Source: Lachnospiraceae bacterium (lineage in GTDB: Bacteria > Bacillota > Clostridia > Lachnospirales > Lachnospiraceae). From it: a DNA stretch of 64,000 bases. Positions 1 through 9,049 of this stretch are shown here, in pieces. The notes under the pieces were generated by a model. It did no database searches. It was not told where the DNA came from and was given only the letters and a program-made list of their open reading frames with translations. Positions within the stretch are counted from its first letter, which is position 1, and every line of letters starts with the position of its first letter. Both the position numbers and the translations under genes were made by a program. The stretch is taken from positions 1 through 64,000 of the forward strand of contig WSLY01000010.1 in NCBI GenBank assembly GCA_013316825.1, written 5' to 3'.

Positions 1-828
1 TTTCTTTTAGGGGAAATCGGTGACGATGACTTGCAGACGATTCAGTCCTATATAGGGGAAACCCTTTTGGATACGGCGTTTTGCTTTAATCTTGGCAGCA
101 TGGAAAAGTGGGACGAGGCGTATCTGCTAAAGCAGGTGCTTTGTATGGAGGAGGCAGGACTTAATCCGACTTTGTTTTTCAGTTCTCATGATATGCGAAG
201 GCATTTTTCCAGACTGTGCGGGGAGAATATGGAAATGGCAGAGCTGTTGGCGCTGTTTTTGCTGACGGCAAAAGGAGTTCCCTTTTTGTATCAGGGAGAG
301 GAGCTGCCGCTTGCGGATGTGCGCCTTGCGGACAGCAGCGATTTAAAGGATGCACAGGGCAGGTATGCCTATGAAAAGATGCTTTCGGCAGGAGCCGGCG
401 AGGAGGAGGCTTTCCTCTATGCGAAAGAACGCGCCAGAGACTATGCGAGGGCGCTGATTGATTGGCGGCATTGGGAGTATCCTAAGCAACAGCCCAAGGC
501 ACAGCCCAAGGCACAGCCTTTGGGATGCGACTCGGACTGCACTTTGAGATGCCTGTACGGGAAGCTGCTGAAGCTGCGGCGGGAATATAAAGCGCTGCGT
601 ATGGGGGAATACGGAGAAATAACGCTTTCCGGGCACAGGTTTTATTATGAGCGGAGCTGCGGACAGGAACGGATTGCCGTGACAATGGATTTTTCCCTGA
701 AGGGATGGGAAATTTTTCAAAAAGAACGGGGAATTTCCCGAAAAGAACGGGAAATGGAAAAAGGAATTTTGCTTGTAATCAAAAATGAGAGCGGGCGTAT
801 CATAGGACTGGTAGAACATTTGGTTTAG
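1..828 (+). CDS. GH13 alpha-glucosidase-like protein, C-terminal part (5' end outside window)
   Basis: The reading frame is open from base 1, so about 275 residues of the C-terminal part of a longer protein are visible. An FFSSHDMRRHF segment matches the conserved (N)HD region of GH13 enzymes, which holds the transition-state-stabilising Asp, and VPFLYQGEELPL matches the GMPF-YQGEE segment that follows it in oligo-1,6-glucosidase and trehalose-6-phosphate hydrolase relatives. The catalytic nucleophile and acid/base lie upstream of the window, so the exact substrate cannot be read. The late domain has an unusual Pro-Lys-Ala-Gln repeat (about residues 159-168) replacing a loop. The LacI-type gene 60 bp downstream is a likely local regulator. 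The family call is firm; the specificity is unknown. Confidence 0.8.
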   Translation, partial: FLLGEIGDDDLQTIQSYIGETLLDTAFCFNLGSMEKWDEAYLLKQVLCMEEAGLNPTLFFSSHDMRRHFSRLCGENMEMAELLALFLLTAKGVPFLYQGEELPLADVRLADSSDLKDAQGRYAYEKMLSAGAGEEEAFLYAKERARDYARALIDWRHWEYPKQQPKAQPKAQPLGCDSDCTLRCLYGKLLKLRREYKALRMGEYGEITLSGHRFYYERSCGQERIAVTMDFSLKGWEIFQKERGISRKEREMEKGILLVIKNESGRIIGLVEHLV

Positions 829-834
829 GGAGAA

Positions 835-847
835 CCGCAGACTGCGG
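835..847. promoter_or_regulatory. Short dyad between GH13 gene and LacI gene
   Basis: CCGCAG-A-CTGCGG is a perfect 6-1-6 dyad in the 60-bp gap. The one-base loop makes it a poor RNA hairpin, so a protein-binding site is the more natural reading. It does not match the usual LacI-family centre (CG flanked by AA/TT), so the link to the adjacent regulator is a guess. Confidence 0.25.
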
Positions 848-888
848 ACAAAGATGCGCAAGTGTTTTAAGATACAGGGGGTGTAGGA

Positions 889-1875
889 ATGAAAAAAGTA
901 TCCATGCAGGATATAGCAAGAGAACTGGGCTTTTCCAAAATGACGGTATCCAAATGCTTTCATGATAGTGAGGATATTCCGGAGGAGACGAAACAGGCGG
1001 TTTTTAAAAAAGCGGACGAGATGGGATATGAGTACAGGAAGCGGGTGAAATACCGGATTGCAGTGCTTTTTTCAGAGGTTTATTTTGAACCGAACGAAAA
1101 ATTTTATAATGAATTGTATAAGCGGCTGATAGAGCAGGAATGGCGCAGCAGCATGAAGTTTTCCATGATTTATGTAAACAGGGAGGATGAGAGAAATCTG
1201 TATTTAAACCCTATGGTGCTGGAGAATGACGCCATTATGCTTTTGGGGCAGTTTTCCAAAAAATTTGTGGCTAGTATTGTGGAGCGCAGGATTCCGGTGG
1301 TGTGCCTTGACTTTTATTACAGGGGGATAGAGGCGGACTCCGTCATTTCTAACAGCTACCAGACGAGCTATGAACTGACAAGTCATTTGATTGAGCAGGG
1401 GCATAAAAAAATCTGCTTTCTGGGAAACAAAAACTATACAAACAGCGTCAACGACAGATATATGGGTTACTGTAAGGCGCTCTTGGAGGAAAATCTGGAA
1501 ATTGACCCCAAAAACCGGATAGATGACAGGAGCGAGAGAGGGATTTTGCAGGAATTTGCATTGCCGGATGCACTTCCGACTGCTTTTGTCTGCAACAACG
1601 ACCACGCGGCGTATCTTTTGATTAGACAATTAAAACAAATGGGGCTTAAGGTGCCGGAGGATATCAGTGTGGTTGGGTTTGATGATGTACTGTACGCCGA
1701 AATATCGGAGCCGCCGATTACGTCGGTACACGTAAAACGTAAGTTTATGGCAGAGCAGGCGGTGAGCCTGATGAAGAGGAGAATGGAAACGCCCGATGCA
1801 GGGGCGAGGGTTGTGACGATAGACTGTTCCATTGTGTATAGAAAATCCGTGGCGGCTGCCGTACAAAAGCAATAA
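889..1875 (+). CDS. LacI-family transcriptional regulator
   Basis: 328 residues, the usual LacI length. The N-terminus (VSMQDIARELGFSKMTVSK, residues 4-22) is the LacI helix-turn-helix, followed by the hinge region and a periplasmic-binding-protein-like sensor domain. VPEDISVVGFDD near residue 260 and the PPITSVHV segment are the signature end of this domain. The ribosome site GGTGTAGGA precedes the ATG. It sits directly downstream of the GH13 gene in the same direction, so it probably controls that sugar operon in response to a saccharide. The ligand cannot be predicted. The stop codon lies next to repeat element A and a strong hairpin. Confidence 0.92.
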   Translation: MKKVSMQDIARELGFSKMTVSKCFHDSEDIPEETKQAVFKKADEMGYEYRKRVKYRIAVLFSEVYFEPNEKFYNELYKRLIEQEWRSSMKFSMIYVNREDERNLYLNPMVLENDAIMLLGQFSKKFVASIVERRIPVVCLDFYYRGIEADSVISNSYQTSYELTSHLIEQGHKKICFLGNKNYTNSVNDRYMGYCKALLEENLEIDPKNRIDDRSERGILQEFALPDALPTAFVCNNDHAAYLLIRQLKQMGLKVPEDISVVGFDDVLYAEISEPPITSVHVKRKFMAEQAVSLMKRRMETPDAGARVVTIDCSIVYRKSVAAAVQKQ

Positions 1876-1899
1876 GCACGGCTTCATTGCTTTAAAAGC
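1871..1899 (+). repeat. 29-nt post-stop repeat element, copy A
   Basis: First of three related copies (others at 44048 and 49956). The consensus reads AATAAGCA-n-G-n-n-TT-n-ATTGCTT, ending in A-n-A-R-GC. With the preceding AAGC it folds as AAGCAATAAGC / GCTTCATTGCTT around a 3-nt loop (1867-1892). The TAA stop of the LacI gene is inside the element. A strong hairpin follows immediately. Confidence 0.6.
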
Positions 1900-1900
1900 A

Positions 1901-1921
1901 GGCCTCTTTATAAAAGAGGCC
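1901..1921. terminator. Bidirectional hairpin between lacI-type gene and aroC
   Basis: Perfect 9-bp stem GGCCTCTTT / AAAGAGGCC with a 3-nt loop between two convergent genes. The stop codon of aroC (1908-1910, minus strand) lies inside the left arm, so the last aroC codons are also part of the hairpin. The T tracts are weak on both sides, TGCTTTTAAAGC being the better one on the minus strand. Confidence 0.6.
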
Positions 1922-3017
1922 TGTGGTAAAATTGAATCATATGTTCAGTTTGTGCACTCATATTGAGAAGCAGCGCGTCGGCTATGGTAAGAGCTACCAT
2001 GGCTTCCATGACAACGACGGCTCTTGGAACGATGACCGGGTCATGACGTCCTTTGATTTGGACGGAAATGTCCCGGTTATTTTTATCCACGGTTTCCTGC
2101 GTTCTGAAAATGGAAGGAGTGGGTTTTACGTGGGCGCGCACTAAGATAGGGGAACCGTCGCTGATGCCGCCCAAAATGCCGCCGGCGTGGTTGGTTCTTT
2201 TGGAGACTTTAGAGCCATCCATGTAAAATGTGTCGTTGTTATCGCTGCCTTTTGCTTCGGAAACTTTGATACCGTCTCCGATTTCCACTGCTTTGACGGC
2301 GCCGATGGACATAACGGCTTTGCTTAAGCAGGCGTCGAGCTTGTCAAATACCGGCTCGCCGATACCGGCGGGCATTCCTTCTACCAGACATTCCATAACG
2401 CCGCCTGCGGAGTCGAGTGCTTCCATGGTATCCCGCAGATAGCTTTCCGCGCGAAGGGATGCGTGATAATCCGGCATGGCGGTGGGAGTGCGCAGGATGG
2501 CTTCTCTGTCAAAGGCAGACAAGTCTGCCATGATAGGGCCGATAGAGCGGGTATAGGCAGTAACGCGGATGCCAAGGAGACTTAGAAGCTTTGCAGCAAT
2601 GGCGCCGGCAGCCACGCGTCCGATAGTCTCGCGGCCGGAAGAGCGTCCGCCGCCCCTATAGTCCCGAAAGCCATATTTGGCATCAAAGGTGTAATCGGCA
2701 TGTCCGGGGCGGTAATAGGAAGCAATTTCGCCGTAGTCGGCAGAGCGCTGTGAAGTGTTTTTTACAATAAGGGAGATGGGGGTTCCTGTGGTGAGTCCTT
2801 CAAATACGCCGGAAAGGATTTCCACCTCGTCGTCCTCTCTGCGAGGCGTGGAGATGCGGCTCTGCCCGGGTTTTCTGCGGTCCAGATAGGGCTGGATATC
2901 CGCCTCGGAGAGCGCAAGTCCTGCAGGACAGCCGTCCACCACCACACCAAGTGCCTTGCCGTGGGATTCGCCCCATGTTGTAATTTTAAAAATAGTGCCG
3001 TAGGATGAACCTCCCAT
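1908..3017 (-). CDS. aroC: Chorismate synthase
   Basis: Last step of the shikimate pathway: 5-enolpyruvylshikimate-3-phosphate to chorismate, using reduced FMN. The 369 residues start with SYGTIFKITTWGESHG, the family N-terminus, and contain the family blocks GGGRSSGRETIGRVAAGA and DPVIVPRAVVVMEAM. I chose the ATG at 3017: it has AAGGACGG about 12 nt upstream and gives the standard N-terminus, while the longer frame adds a Lys/Arg-rich tail unlike the family. The gene is transcribed alone on the minus strand, divergent from the VanY-like gene, with its own promoter at 3093-3122. Confidence 0.97.
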   Translation of the reverse strand: MGGSSYGTIFKITTWGESHGKALGVVVDGCPAGLALSEADIQPYLDRRKPGQSRISTPRREDDEVEILSGVFEGLTTGTPISLIVKNTSQRSADYGEIASYYRPGHADYTFDAKYGFRDYRGGGRSSGRETIGRVAAGAIAAKLLSLLGIRVTAYTRSIGPIMADLSAFDREAILRTPTAMPDYHASLRAESYLRDTMEALDSAGGVMECLVEGMPAGIGEPVFDKLDACLSKAVMSIGAVKAVEIGDGIKVSEAKGSDNNDTFYMDGSKVSKRTNHAGGILGGISDGSPILVRAHVKPTPSIFRTQETVDKNNRDISVQIKGRHDPVIVPRAVVVMEAMVALTIADALLLNMSAQTEHMIQFYHRPLL

Positions 3018-3092
3018 TTTCTTTTTCCGTCCTTTTTTAAAATGTCTACACAATTTCCGCAGCCGGAAACATTGTAATTTCTTCGTTTTTCA

Positions 3093-3122
3093 ATCATACA
3101 ATAAAAGAAGTGGCTGTTGCAA
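3093..3122 (-). promoter_or_regulatory. Candidate sigma-A promoter of aroC
   Basis: On the minus strand, TTGCAA (3122-3117) and TATGAT (3098-3093) are 18 nt apart. This puts transcription start about 70 nt before the aroC ATG. Confidence 0.5.
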
Positions 3123-3236
3123 TACTAAAAAAACAAAAAAATCAAAAAAATTTTGAATTTTTGTAAAAAAGTAATGCAATGCGCAAAAAAGTGTGATATT
3201 ATAATTTCGTATAGACTTTTACTGATAGGATGAATC

Positions 3237-4289
3237 ATGAAGAAGACATTTCGGGAAAAATTCATAGCCCGCTGTGGCGCAAAAGTAAAAAAGCATAAAT
3301 GGCTGAAATTCCCCGTAACCATATATATGACGGCGGTTCTTCTGGTTTATTACACAGGACTAAGGCTTGCAGCGAATGGCAAGCGGTATTCCTGTGCTGT
3401 TTTGCTGATGCTTTTTATGGTGGTAAGCAGCAGTTTTGCAGCACCGGAAAGCCTTGCGGGACAGGGCGGGACGGCACTGTCGCCGGACGGTGCACAGCTT
3501 GCGGCGGAGCAGGAGGTCAATGAGGCTGAGGTTGCCATCATTGAGATTGAAACGGATGATATGGAAACCTATGACGATGTGGCGCTTTTGTCGGAGGTGG
3601 AGCTTGATACATATACACTGGATGAAATTTTGGAAAGCAACAGCGATTACAGAAATCTAGTGGAAACGACAGAAAATGAAGTGGAGAATGCGGAAGATTC
3701 CGATTACAGCGATTATGAATTTGATTCCGCAGACTGGCGTCTGATTCTGGTTAATAAGCAGCATTCCATACCGGAGGATTATACATTTCCTCTGGGAACA
3801 ATAACCGGCAGTATGCAGTGCGATGAGAGAATACTGGAAGAGCTGCTTGCCATGATGCAGGCGGCGAGGGCTGACGGCGTGGATTTGGTAGTCTGCTCCC
3901 CTTACAGGGATTACAACCGGCAGACCTATCTGTTTGAGAGAAAAATTACCCGTTATATGAATGCAGGCATGTCTTATATGGATGCATACAAGACGGCTTC
4001 TATGTCAGTGACTTCTCCCAATGCCAGCGAGCATAGAATCGGGCTTGCAATTGATTTTTACAGCAGCAGTTATATGAGGCTGGATACCGGTTTTGCGGAC
4101 ACGGAAGCAGGAAGGTGGCTTGCGGCGCACAGTTACGAGTATGGCTTTATCCTGCGCTATCCGGAAGGAAAGGAATACATCACGGGAATCGGATATGAGC
4201 CGTGGCATTTTAGGTATGTAGGAGTGGAAGCGGCGACAGTCATTACGGAAAAAGAAATTACCTTGGAAGAGTTCTGGGAGGACTTATAA
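3237..4289 (+). CDS. VanY-like D-alanyl-D-alanine carboxypeptidase (peptidase M15B), membrane-anchored
   Basis: Zinc peptidase predicted to trim terminal D-Ala from peptidoglycan stem peptides outside the membrane. 350 residues: hydrophobic stretches in residues 26-62 form a membrane anchor, followed by an acidic linker rich in Asp/Glu/Ser/Tyr (about 80-165), then the M15 domain. Zinc-site residues are visible in SEHRIGLAIDF (His266, Asp273) and EPWHFRYVG (His324), the S-x-E-H-x-x-G-x-A-x-D and WH motifs of the family. It has no VanRSHAX neighbours, so a housekeeping role in wall maturation is likelier than glycopeptide resistance. It is followed within 3 nt by tgt. Confidence 0.88.
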   Translation: MKKTFREKFIARCGAKVKKHKWLKFPVTIYMTAVLLVYYTGLRLAANGKRYSCAVLLMLFMVVSSSFAAPESLAGQGGTALSPDGAQLAAEQEVNEAEVAIIEIETDDMETYDDVALLSEVELDTYTLDEILESNSDYRNLVETTENEVENAEDSDYSDYEFDSADWRLILVNKQHSIPEDYTFPLGTITGSMQCDERILEELLAMMQAARADGVDLVVCSPYRDYNRQTYLFERKITRYMNAGMSYMDAYKTASMSVTSPNASEHRIGLAIDFYSSSYMRLDTGFADTEAGRWLAAHSYEYGFILRYPEGKEYITGIGYEPWHFRYVGVEAATVITEKEITLEEFWEDL

Positions 4290-4292
4290 AAT

Positions 4293-5420
4293 ATGTTTCA
4301 AGTGTTAAAGCAGGAAGGAAGAGCCAGAAGGGGTGAATTCCATACTGTGCATGGCGTGATTCATACGCCGGTTTTCATGAACGTGGGAACGGCTGCGGCG
4401 ATAAAGGGAGCGGTTTCTACAGAGGATTTGGAAGGGATTCGCACGCAGGTGGAGCTATCCAATACCTATCACCTGCATGTCAGACCCGGTGACAAAGTGA
4501 TAAAGCAGCTTGGCGGCCTTCACAGGTTTATGTCCTGGGACAGGCCGATTCTCACGGATTCGGGAGGATTTCAGGTTTTTTCCCTTGCAGGGCTGCGCAA
4601 GATAAAAGAAGAGGGCGTTTATTTCAATTCCCACATAGACGGAAGGAAAATTTTCATGGGGCCGGAGGAAAGTATGCAGATACAGTCCAATCTGGCGTCC
4701 ACCATCGCGATGGCTTTTGACGAGTGTCCAAGCGCAAGAGCAGACAGAACTTATGTAAAAAATTCCGTGGAACGCACTACAAGATGGCTTGCGCGCTGTA
4801 AAAAGGAGATGCAGAGGCTGAACGGCATGGCGGATACTATCAATAAAAGCCAGCTTCTTTTTGCGATTAATCAGGGTGCGGTTTATCCTGACATTCGGGT
4901 GGAACATGCCAAAATCATATCTGAGATGGAGCTGGACGGATACGCAGTCGGCGGGCTTGCCGTGGGAGAGACGCACGAGGAGATGTATCATATTTTAGAG
5001 GAGACCATTCCTTTTCTGCCAAAGAACAAGCCGGTGTATTTGATGGGAGTGGGAACGCCTGCCAATATATTGGAGAGCGTGGAGCGGGGCGTGGACTTCT
5101 TTGACTGCGTATACCCTACCAGAAACGGCAGGCATGGGCATTTGTATACCAATCAGGGAAAAATTAATTTATTTAACGCCAAATATGAGCTGGACCTGCG
5201 CCCGATAGAAGAGGGATGCGGCTGTCCTGCCTGCAAAAGATATTCAAGGGCATATATCCGCCATCTGCTCAAAGCGAAAGAAATGCTGGGTATGCGTCTT
5301 TGTGTGCTGCATAATCTCTATTTTTACAATACCATGATGGAAGAAATCAGGGATGCACTTGAACAGGGAGAATTTGCCGCCTACAAGAAGCAGAAGCTGG
5401 AAGGTATGCTGCATGAATAA
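4293..5420 (+). CDS. tgt: tRNA-guanine transglycosylase
   Basis: Exchanges guanine-34 in GUN-anticodon tRNAs for the queuosine precursor preQ1. 375 residues, normal for bacterial Tgt. Landmarks: ILTDSGGFQVFSL (active-site Asp, substrate pocket), MAFDECPSA, DCVYPTRNGRHGHLYT (second active-site Asp and tRNA contact), and a CGCPACKRYSRAYIRHL zinc site (Cys-x-Cys-x-x-Cys...His). The start lies 3 nt after the carboxypeptidase stop, so the two are probably co-transcribed. The queuosine maturation gene queA is not next to it here, but yajC follows, as in many bacteria. Confidence 0.97.
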   Translation: MFQVLKQEGRARRGEFHTVHGVIHTPVFMNVGTAAAIKGAVSTEDLEGIRTQVELSNTYHLHVRPGDKVIKQLGGLHRFMSWDRPILTDSGGFQVFSLAGLRKIKEEGVYFNSHIDGRKIFMGPEESMQIQSNLASTIAMAFDECPSARADRTYVKNSVERTTRWLARCKKEMQRLNGMADTINKSQLLFAINQGAVYPDIRVEHAKIISEMELDGYAVGGLAVGETHEEMYHILEETIPFLPKNKPVYLMGVGTPANILESVERGVDFFDCVYPTRNGRHGHLYTNQGKINLFNAKYELDLRPIEEGCGCPACKRYSRAYIRHLLKAKEMLGMRLCVLHNLYFYNTMMEEIRDALEQGEFAAYKKQKLEGMLHE

Positions 5421-5524
5421 AAAGGTGCAAACGGTCTGCAATACTGCTTTTGTCTTTTTTGATAGGTATGGTTTTTGTCTTTATCCCGATAGGGCTGATG
5501 GGAAATTAAAAATTTATAAAATGC

Positions 5525-5553
5525 TTGCCCTATGGCGGGAAGTTGTGTATGAT
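5525..5553 (+). promoter_or_regulatory. Candidate sigma-A promoter of yajC
   Basis: TTGCCC and TATGAT are separated by 17 nt. The leader then contains a 6-bp hairpin, TGTCCA/TGGACA (5564-5569 with 5578-5583), ending 7 nt before the GGAGGG ribosome site. This suggests yajC can be expressed separately from tgt. Confidence 0.5.
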
Positions 5554-5602
5554 ATGCAATAGGTGTCCACAAACAGTTGGACAAGTTACAGGAGGGCAGA
5601 AC

Positions 5603-5947
5603 ATGGGTATTTTACTTGCGGAAACAGGAGCGGCAGCGGGAGCAGCAGGAAACGATGCGGCTGCAATGGGCGGTTCATTTATGCTGACGGTGGTATATTT
5701 GGTATTAATGGTTGCCGTAATGTGGTTTATACTTATCAGACCGCAGAAAAAGGAAAGAAAGAAACTGGCAGCCATGCTGTCATCTTTGGAGACAGGAGAT
5801 TGTGTACTGACAACGTCAGGATTTATCGGTATTGTCATCGACATCAACGACGACACGGTTATCGTAGAGTTCGGCAACAACAAAAACTGCCGTATCCCGA
5901 TGGAGAAATCTGCCATCAGCCGTGTAGAAAAACCCGGAGAAGCATAA
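5603..5947 (+). CDS. yajC: Preprotein translocase accessory subunit YajC
   Basis: Small subunit associated with SecDF-YidC at the Sec translocon. 114 residues: an Ala/Gly-rich N-terminus, one membrane segment (about 26-46) ending in ILIRPQKKERKKL, then the typical YajC cytoplasmic domain (LETGDCVLTTSGFIGIV and the IVEFGNNKNCRIPMEKSAI region). I chose the ATG at 5603 because GGAGGG lies 7 nt upstream; a longer frame from 5525 would run through the promoter and hairpin. A strong terminator follows, so this ends the tgt-yajC group. Confidence 0.93.
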   Translation: MGILLAETGAAAGAAGNDAAAMGGSFMLTVVYLVLMVAVMWFILIRPQKKERKKLAAMLSSLETGDCVLTTSGFIGIVIDINDDTVIVEFGNNKNCRIPMEKSAISRVEKPGEA

Positions 5948-5954
5948 ACAAAGC

Positions 5955-5992
5955 AAAAAAAGTACTGCGGATTCCCCCGCAGTACTTTTTTT
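5955..5992 (+). terminator. Rho-independent terminator after yajC
   Basis: 10-bp GC-rich stem AGTACTGCGG / CCGCAGTACT with a 6-nt loop, flanked by an A tract and followed by seven T. The A and T tracts make it usable in both directions. Confidence 0.9.
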
Positions 5993-6076
5993 ATCCCTGT
6001 CGCAGGCTGCTATCCCGTCCCTGAAGGCGTCCTATACCCTAAAAACCCCTCCCATCTGCCCCACAACGATTTCCTA

Positions 6077-6105
6077 TTGAATTTTTCACATTATTGGGTT
6101 ATGAT
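6077..6105 (+). promoter_or_regulatory. Candidate sigma-A promoter of leuB-ilvD-ilvB
   Basis: TTGAAT and TATGAT with a 17-nt spacer. The expected start is near 6112, leaving a leader of only about 40 nt before leuB. That is too short for a T-box or a leader-peptide attenuator, so regulation is more likely by a DNA-binding protein. Confidence 0.6.
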
Positions 6106-6150
6106 TATAAAAGCAATTTTTTACTTTAAATCAGAAAAGAGGAGTACATA

Positions 6151-7233
6151 ATGAACTTAAATATTACCTGTATTCCCGGAGACGGAATCGGTCCGGAGAT
6201 TGTAGCAGAAGCAAAGAAGGTTTTAAACCGTGCCGGAGAGAAGTATGGATTTTATCCGGATTTTACGGATATTTTGATGGGGGGCGCTTCTATTGATGTG
6301 CACGGCGTTCCGCTGACAGAAGAGGCGGTTGCCGTGGCAAAAGCGGCTGATGCCGTTTTGATGGGCTCCATCGGCGGAGACACGACGACTTCGCCATGGT
6401 ATAAGCTGCCTCCCCAAAACAGACCGGAGGCAGGACTTTTGAAAATCCGCAAGGAGTTGAACCTTTTTGCCAATTTAAGACCGGCGCTTCTCTACAAGGA
6501 GCTTGCGGCGGCTTGTCCTTTGAAAGAGGAAATCAGTGCGGCGGGGTTTGACATTATGATTATGCGTGAGCTGACCGGCGGACTGTATTTTGGAGAGCGG
6601 AGCACAGTGGTGGAGGGAGGCATTCGAAAAGCAACGGATACCCTGACCTATGATGAAAATGAAATCCGCAGGATAGCCATTAAGGGCTTTGAAATTGCCC
6701 TAAAGAGAAAACGCAAAGTTACAAGTGTGGACAAAGCAAATGTGCTGGATTCCTCTCGACTTTGGAGAAAGGTTGTGGAAGAGGTTGCAGAGCACTATCC
6801 GGAGGTGACGCTGGAGCATATGCTTGTGGACAACTGCGCTATGCAGCTTGTCAAGAATCCTGCACAATTTGACGTGATTCTCACGGAGAATATGTTTGGG
6901 GATATTCTTTCCGATGAGGCGAGTATGGTAACCGGTTCTATCGGTATGCTGGCTTCTGCTTCTTTAAATGACACCAAATTTGGACTGTACGAGCCGAGTC
7001 ACGGCTCTGCGCCGGATATTGCGGGAAAGAACATTGCAAACCCTATCGCAACGATTTTAAGCGCTGCCATGATGCTGCGGTTTAGCTTTGACTTGGATGA
7101 AGCGGCAGGCGCTATGGAAGCGGCGGTAAAGCAGATTCTTGCAGAAGGGTACCGCACGGGGGACATTATGTCCGACGGCTGTAAGCAGGTGAGCTGTTCT
7201 GAGATGGGAAGCCTGATTGCAGAGCGGATATAA
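6151..7233 (+). CDS. leuB: 3-isopropylmalate dehydrogenase
   Basis: Leucine pathway: oxidative decarboxylation of 3-isopropylmalate to 2-ketoisocaproate with NAD+ and a divalent metal. 360 residues, normal length. Family blocks: [15 protein letters not shown] at the N-terminus, [13 protein letters not shown] (substrate site of LeuB rather than isocitrate dehydrogenase), [13 protein letters not shown], and the NAD-binding loop [18 protein letters not shown] near the C-terminus. The AGAGGAG ribosome site is well placed. First gene of a leuB-ilvD-ilvB operon; leuA, leuC and leuD are not in this window. Confidence 0.97.
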   Translation: MNLNITCIPGDGIGPEIVAEAKKVLNRAGEKYGFYPDFTDILMGGASIDVHGVPLTEEAVAVAKAADAVLMGSIGGDTTTSPWYKLPPQNRPEAGLLKIRKELNLFANLRPALLYKELAAACPLKEEISAAGFDIMIMRELTGGLYFGERSTVVEGGIRKATDTLTYDENEIRRIAIKGFEIALKRKRKVTSVDKANVLDSSRLWRKVVEEVAEHYPEVTLEHMLVDNCAMQLVKNPAQFDVILTENMFGDILSDEASMVTGSIGMLASASLNDTKFGLYEPSHGSAPDIAGKNIANPIATILSAAMMLRFSFDLDEAAGAMEAAVKQILAEGYRTGDIMSDGCKQVSCSEMGSLIAERI

Positions 7234-7297
7234 AAATAAAATCATTGCGCCGGATACGGGAACGCACCTGTACCGAAATGCGCAGATAGGAGCAGAT

Positions 7298-8971
7298 ATG
7301 AGAAGTGATTCCGTAAAGACGGGCACCGGACAGGCGCCCCATAGAAGTTTATTTAATGCGCTCGGTTATACCGAGGAGGAGAGAAGAAGGCCGCTTATCG
7401 GCATTGTAAGTTCTTATAATGAGATTGTACCCGGGCATATGAATTTGGATAAAATTGCAGATGCCGTAAAAATGGGCGTGGCAATGGCGGGCGGTACACC
7501 GGTTATGTTTCCGGCGATTGCAGTTTGTGATGGGATTGCCATGGGGCATATCGGCATGAAGTATTCTCTTGTGACAAGGGATTTGATTGCGGACAGCACG
7601 GAGTGCATGGCTGTTGCGCATGGCTTTGACGGACTGGTATGCATCCCAAACTGCGATAAAAATGTGCCGGGACTTTTGATGGCGGCAGCAAGACTTAATA
7701 TTCCTACCATTTTCGTGTCGGGCGGCCCCATGCTTGCCGGCAGGGTAAAGGGTGAAAAGAAGAGCCTTTCGGCTATGTTTGAAGCGGTGGGAAGCGTGGC
7801 GGCAGGCACCATGACGATGGAAGAGCTCTGTGAATATGAAGAGAAGGTGTGTCCTACCTGCGGCTCCTGTTCCGGTATGTATACGGCAAATTCCATGAAC
7901 TGTCTGACTGAGGCAATCGGCATGGGACTTCGCGGCAACGGTACGATTCCTGCCGTTTACTCTGAGAGAATCCGCCTTGCGAAGCAGGCAGGCATGAAGA
8001 TTATGGAGTTGGTGGAGAAGGATATCAAACCCCGCGATATTATGACGAAGGACGCCTTTATGAATGCCCTTACTGTGGATATGGCGCTGGGCTGTTCCAC
8101 CAATACCATGCTGCATTTGCCGGCAATCGCTCATGAAGCGGGGGTTGACTTAAATCTGGATATTGCAAATGAGCTATCCGCAAAAACGCCGAATCTCTGC
8201 CATCTTGCACCGGCAGGTCCTACCTATATGGAGGATTTGAACGAGGCGGGCGGCGTGTATGCCGTGATGAAGGAGCTTACCAAGTTAAATCTTTTAAAGC
8301 TGGATTTGATTACCGTCACCGGCAAAACTGTGGGCGAAAATATTGCGCCTGCCTTAAACAGGGACGAAACCGTTATCAGACCGGTGGAGAATCCGTATTC
8401 GGCGACGGGCGGCATCGCAGTACTCAAGGGAAATTTGGCGCCGGACTCCGGCGTGGTAAAGCGTTCTGCCGTTGTGCCTGAAATGATGGTGCATGAGGGA
8501 CCGGCGAGGGTATTTGATTGTGAGGAAGATGCCATTGACGCGATTAAAGGCGGCAGGATTGTGGCAGGTGACGTTGTGGTTATCCGCTATGAGGGACCTA
8601 AAGGGGGTCCCGGTATGAGGGAAATGCTGAATCCCACCTCTGCCATTGCAGGCATGGGACTTGGCTCCAGTGTGGCGCTGATTACGGACGGACGTTTTTC
8701 CGGCGCTTCCAGAGGCGCGTCCATCGGGCATGTTTCGCCGGAAGCGGCGGTGGGTGGTCCGATTGCCCTTGTCAATGAGGGGGATATCATCAGCATCAAT
8801 ATTCCGGAAAACACGCTGAATATAAAAATTTCCGATGAAGAACTGGAAAGAAGGCGCGCCGCATGGCAGCCAAGAGAGCCGAAGATTACCACCGGTTATC
8901 TGGCACGCTACCGTGAGCTGGTTACCAGTGGAAACCGTGGCGCGATACTGGAGATACCCGGTAAAAAGTGA
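7298..8971 (+). CDS. ilvD: Dihydroxy-acid dehydratase
   Basis: Dehydrates 2,3-dihydroxy-isovalerate or -3-methylvalerate to the 2-keto acids of Val/Leu and Ile synthesis, using an Fe-S cluster. 557 residues. Cluster and metal regions are visible: [19 protein letters not shown] and [21 protein letters not shown]. The ATG at 7298 has AGGAG 6 nt upstream and gives the family start MRSDSVKTG; a longer in-frame version would overlap leuB and lacks a ribosome site. It lies 64 nt after leuB in the same transcription unit. Confidence 0.97.
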   Translation: MRSDSVKTGTGQAPHRSLFNALGYTEEERRRPLIGIVSSYNEIVPGHMNLDKIADAVKMGVAMAGGTPVMFPAIAVCDGIAMGHIGMKYSLVTRDLIADSTECMAVAHGFDGLVCIPNCDKNVPGLLMAAARLNIPTIFVSGGPMLAGRVKGEKKSLSAMFEAVGSVAAGTMTMEELCEYEEKVCPTCGSCSGMYTANSMNCLTEAIGMGLRGNGTIPAVYSERIRLAKQAGMKIMELVEKDIKPRDIMTKDAFMNALTVDMALGCSTNTMLHLPAIAHEAGVDLNLDIANELSAKTPNLCHLAPAGPTYMEDLNEAGGVYAVMKELTKLNLLKLDLITVTGKTVGENIAPALNRDETVIRPVENPYSATGGIAVLKGNLAPDSGVVKRSAVVPEMMVHEGPARVFDCEEDAIDAIKGGRIVAGDVVVIRYEGPKGGPGMREMLNPTSAIAGMGLGSSVALITDGRFSGASRGASIGHVSPEAAVGGPIALVNEGDIISINIPENTLNIKISDEELERRRAAWQPREPKITTGYLARYRELVTSGNRGAILEIPGKK

Positions 8972-9049
8972 GGCAGATGCAGAGCGGCATTTTGGATGCC
9001 GCTCCGGTGTAAGTATCGGCATATAAGAGGAAACAAGGAGGATAAAATC

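Noticed and set aside
343-963. 206-codon minus-strand frame over the GH13 and LacI genes
   Set aside because: It lies antisense to two clear protein genes, has no ribosome site and has His/Phe/Arg-rich composition of an antisense shadow.
3237-4289. VanY-like gene as part of a vancomycin-resistance cluster
   Set aside because: No vanR/S/H/A/X-type genes nearby; tgt and yajC follow, so a wall-maturation role is more likely.
6000-6150. Ile/Leu T-box ahead of leuB-ilvD-ilvB
   Set aside because: The promoter at 6077-6105 leaves a leader of about 40 nt, too short, and no T-box core sequence is present.
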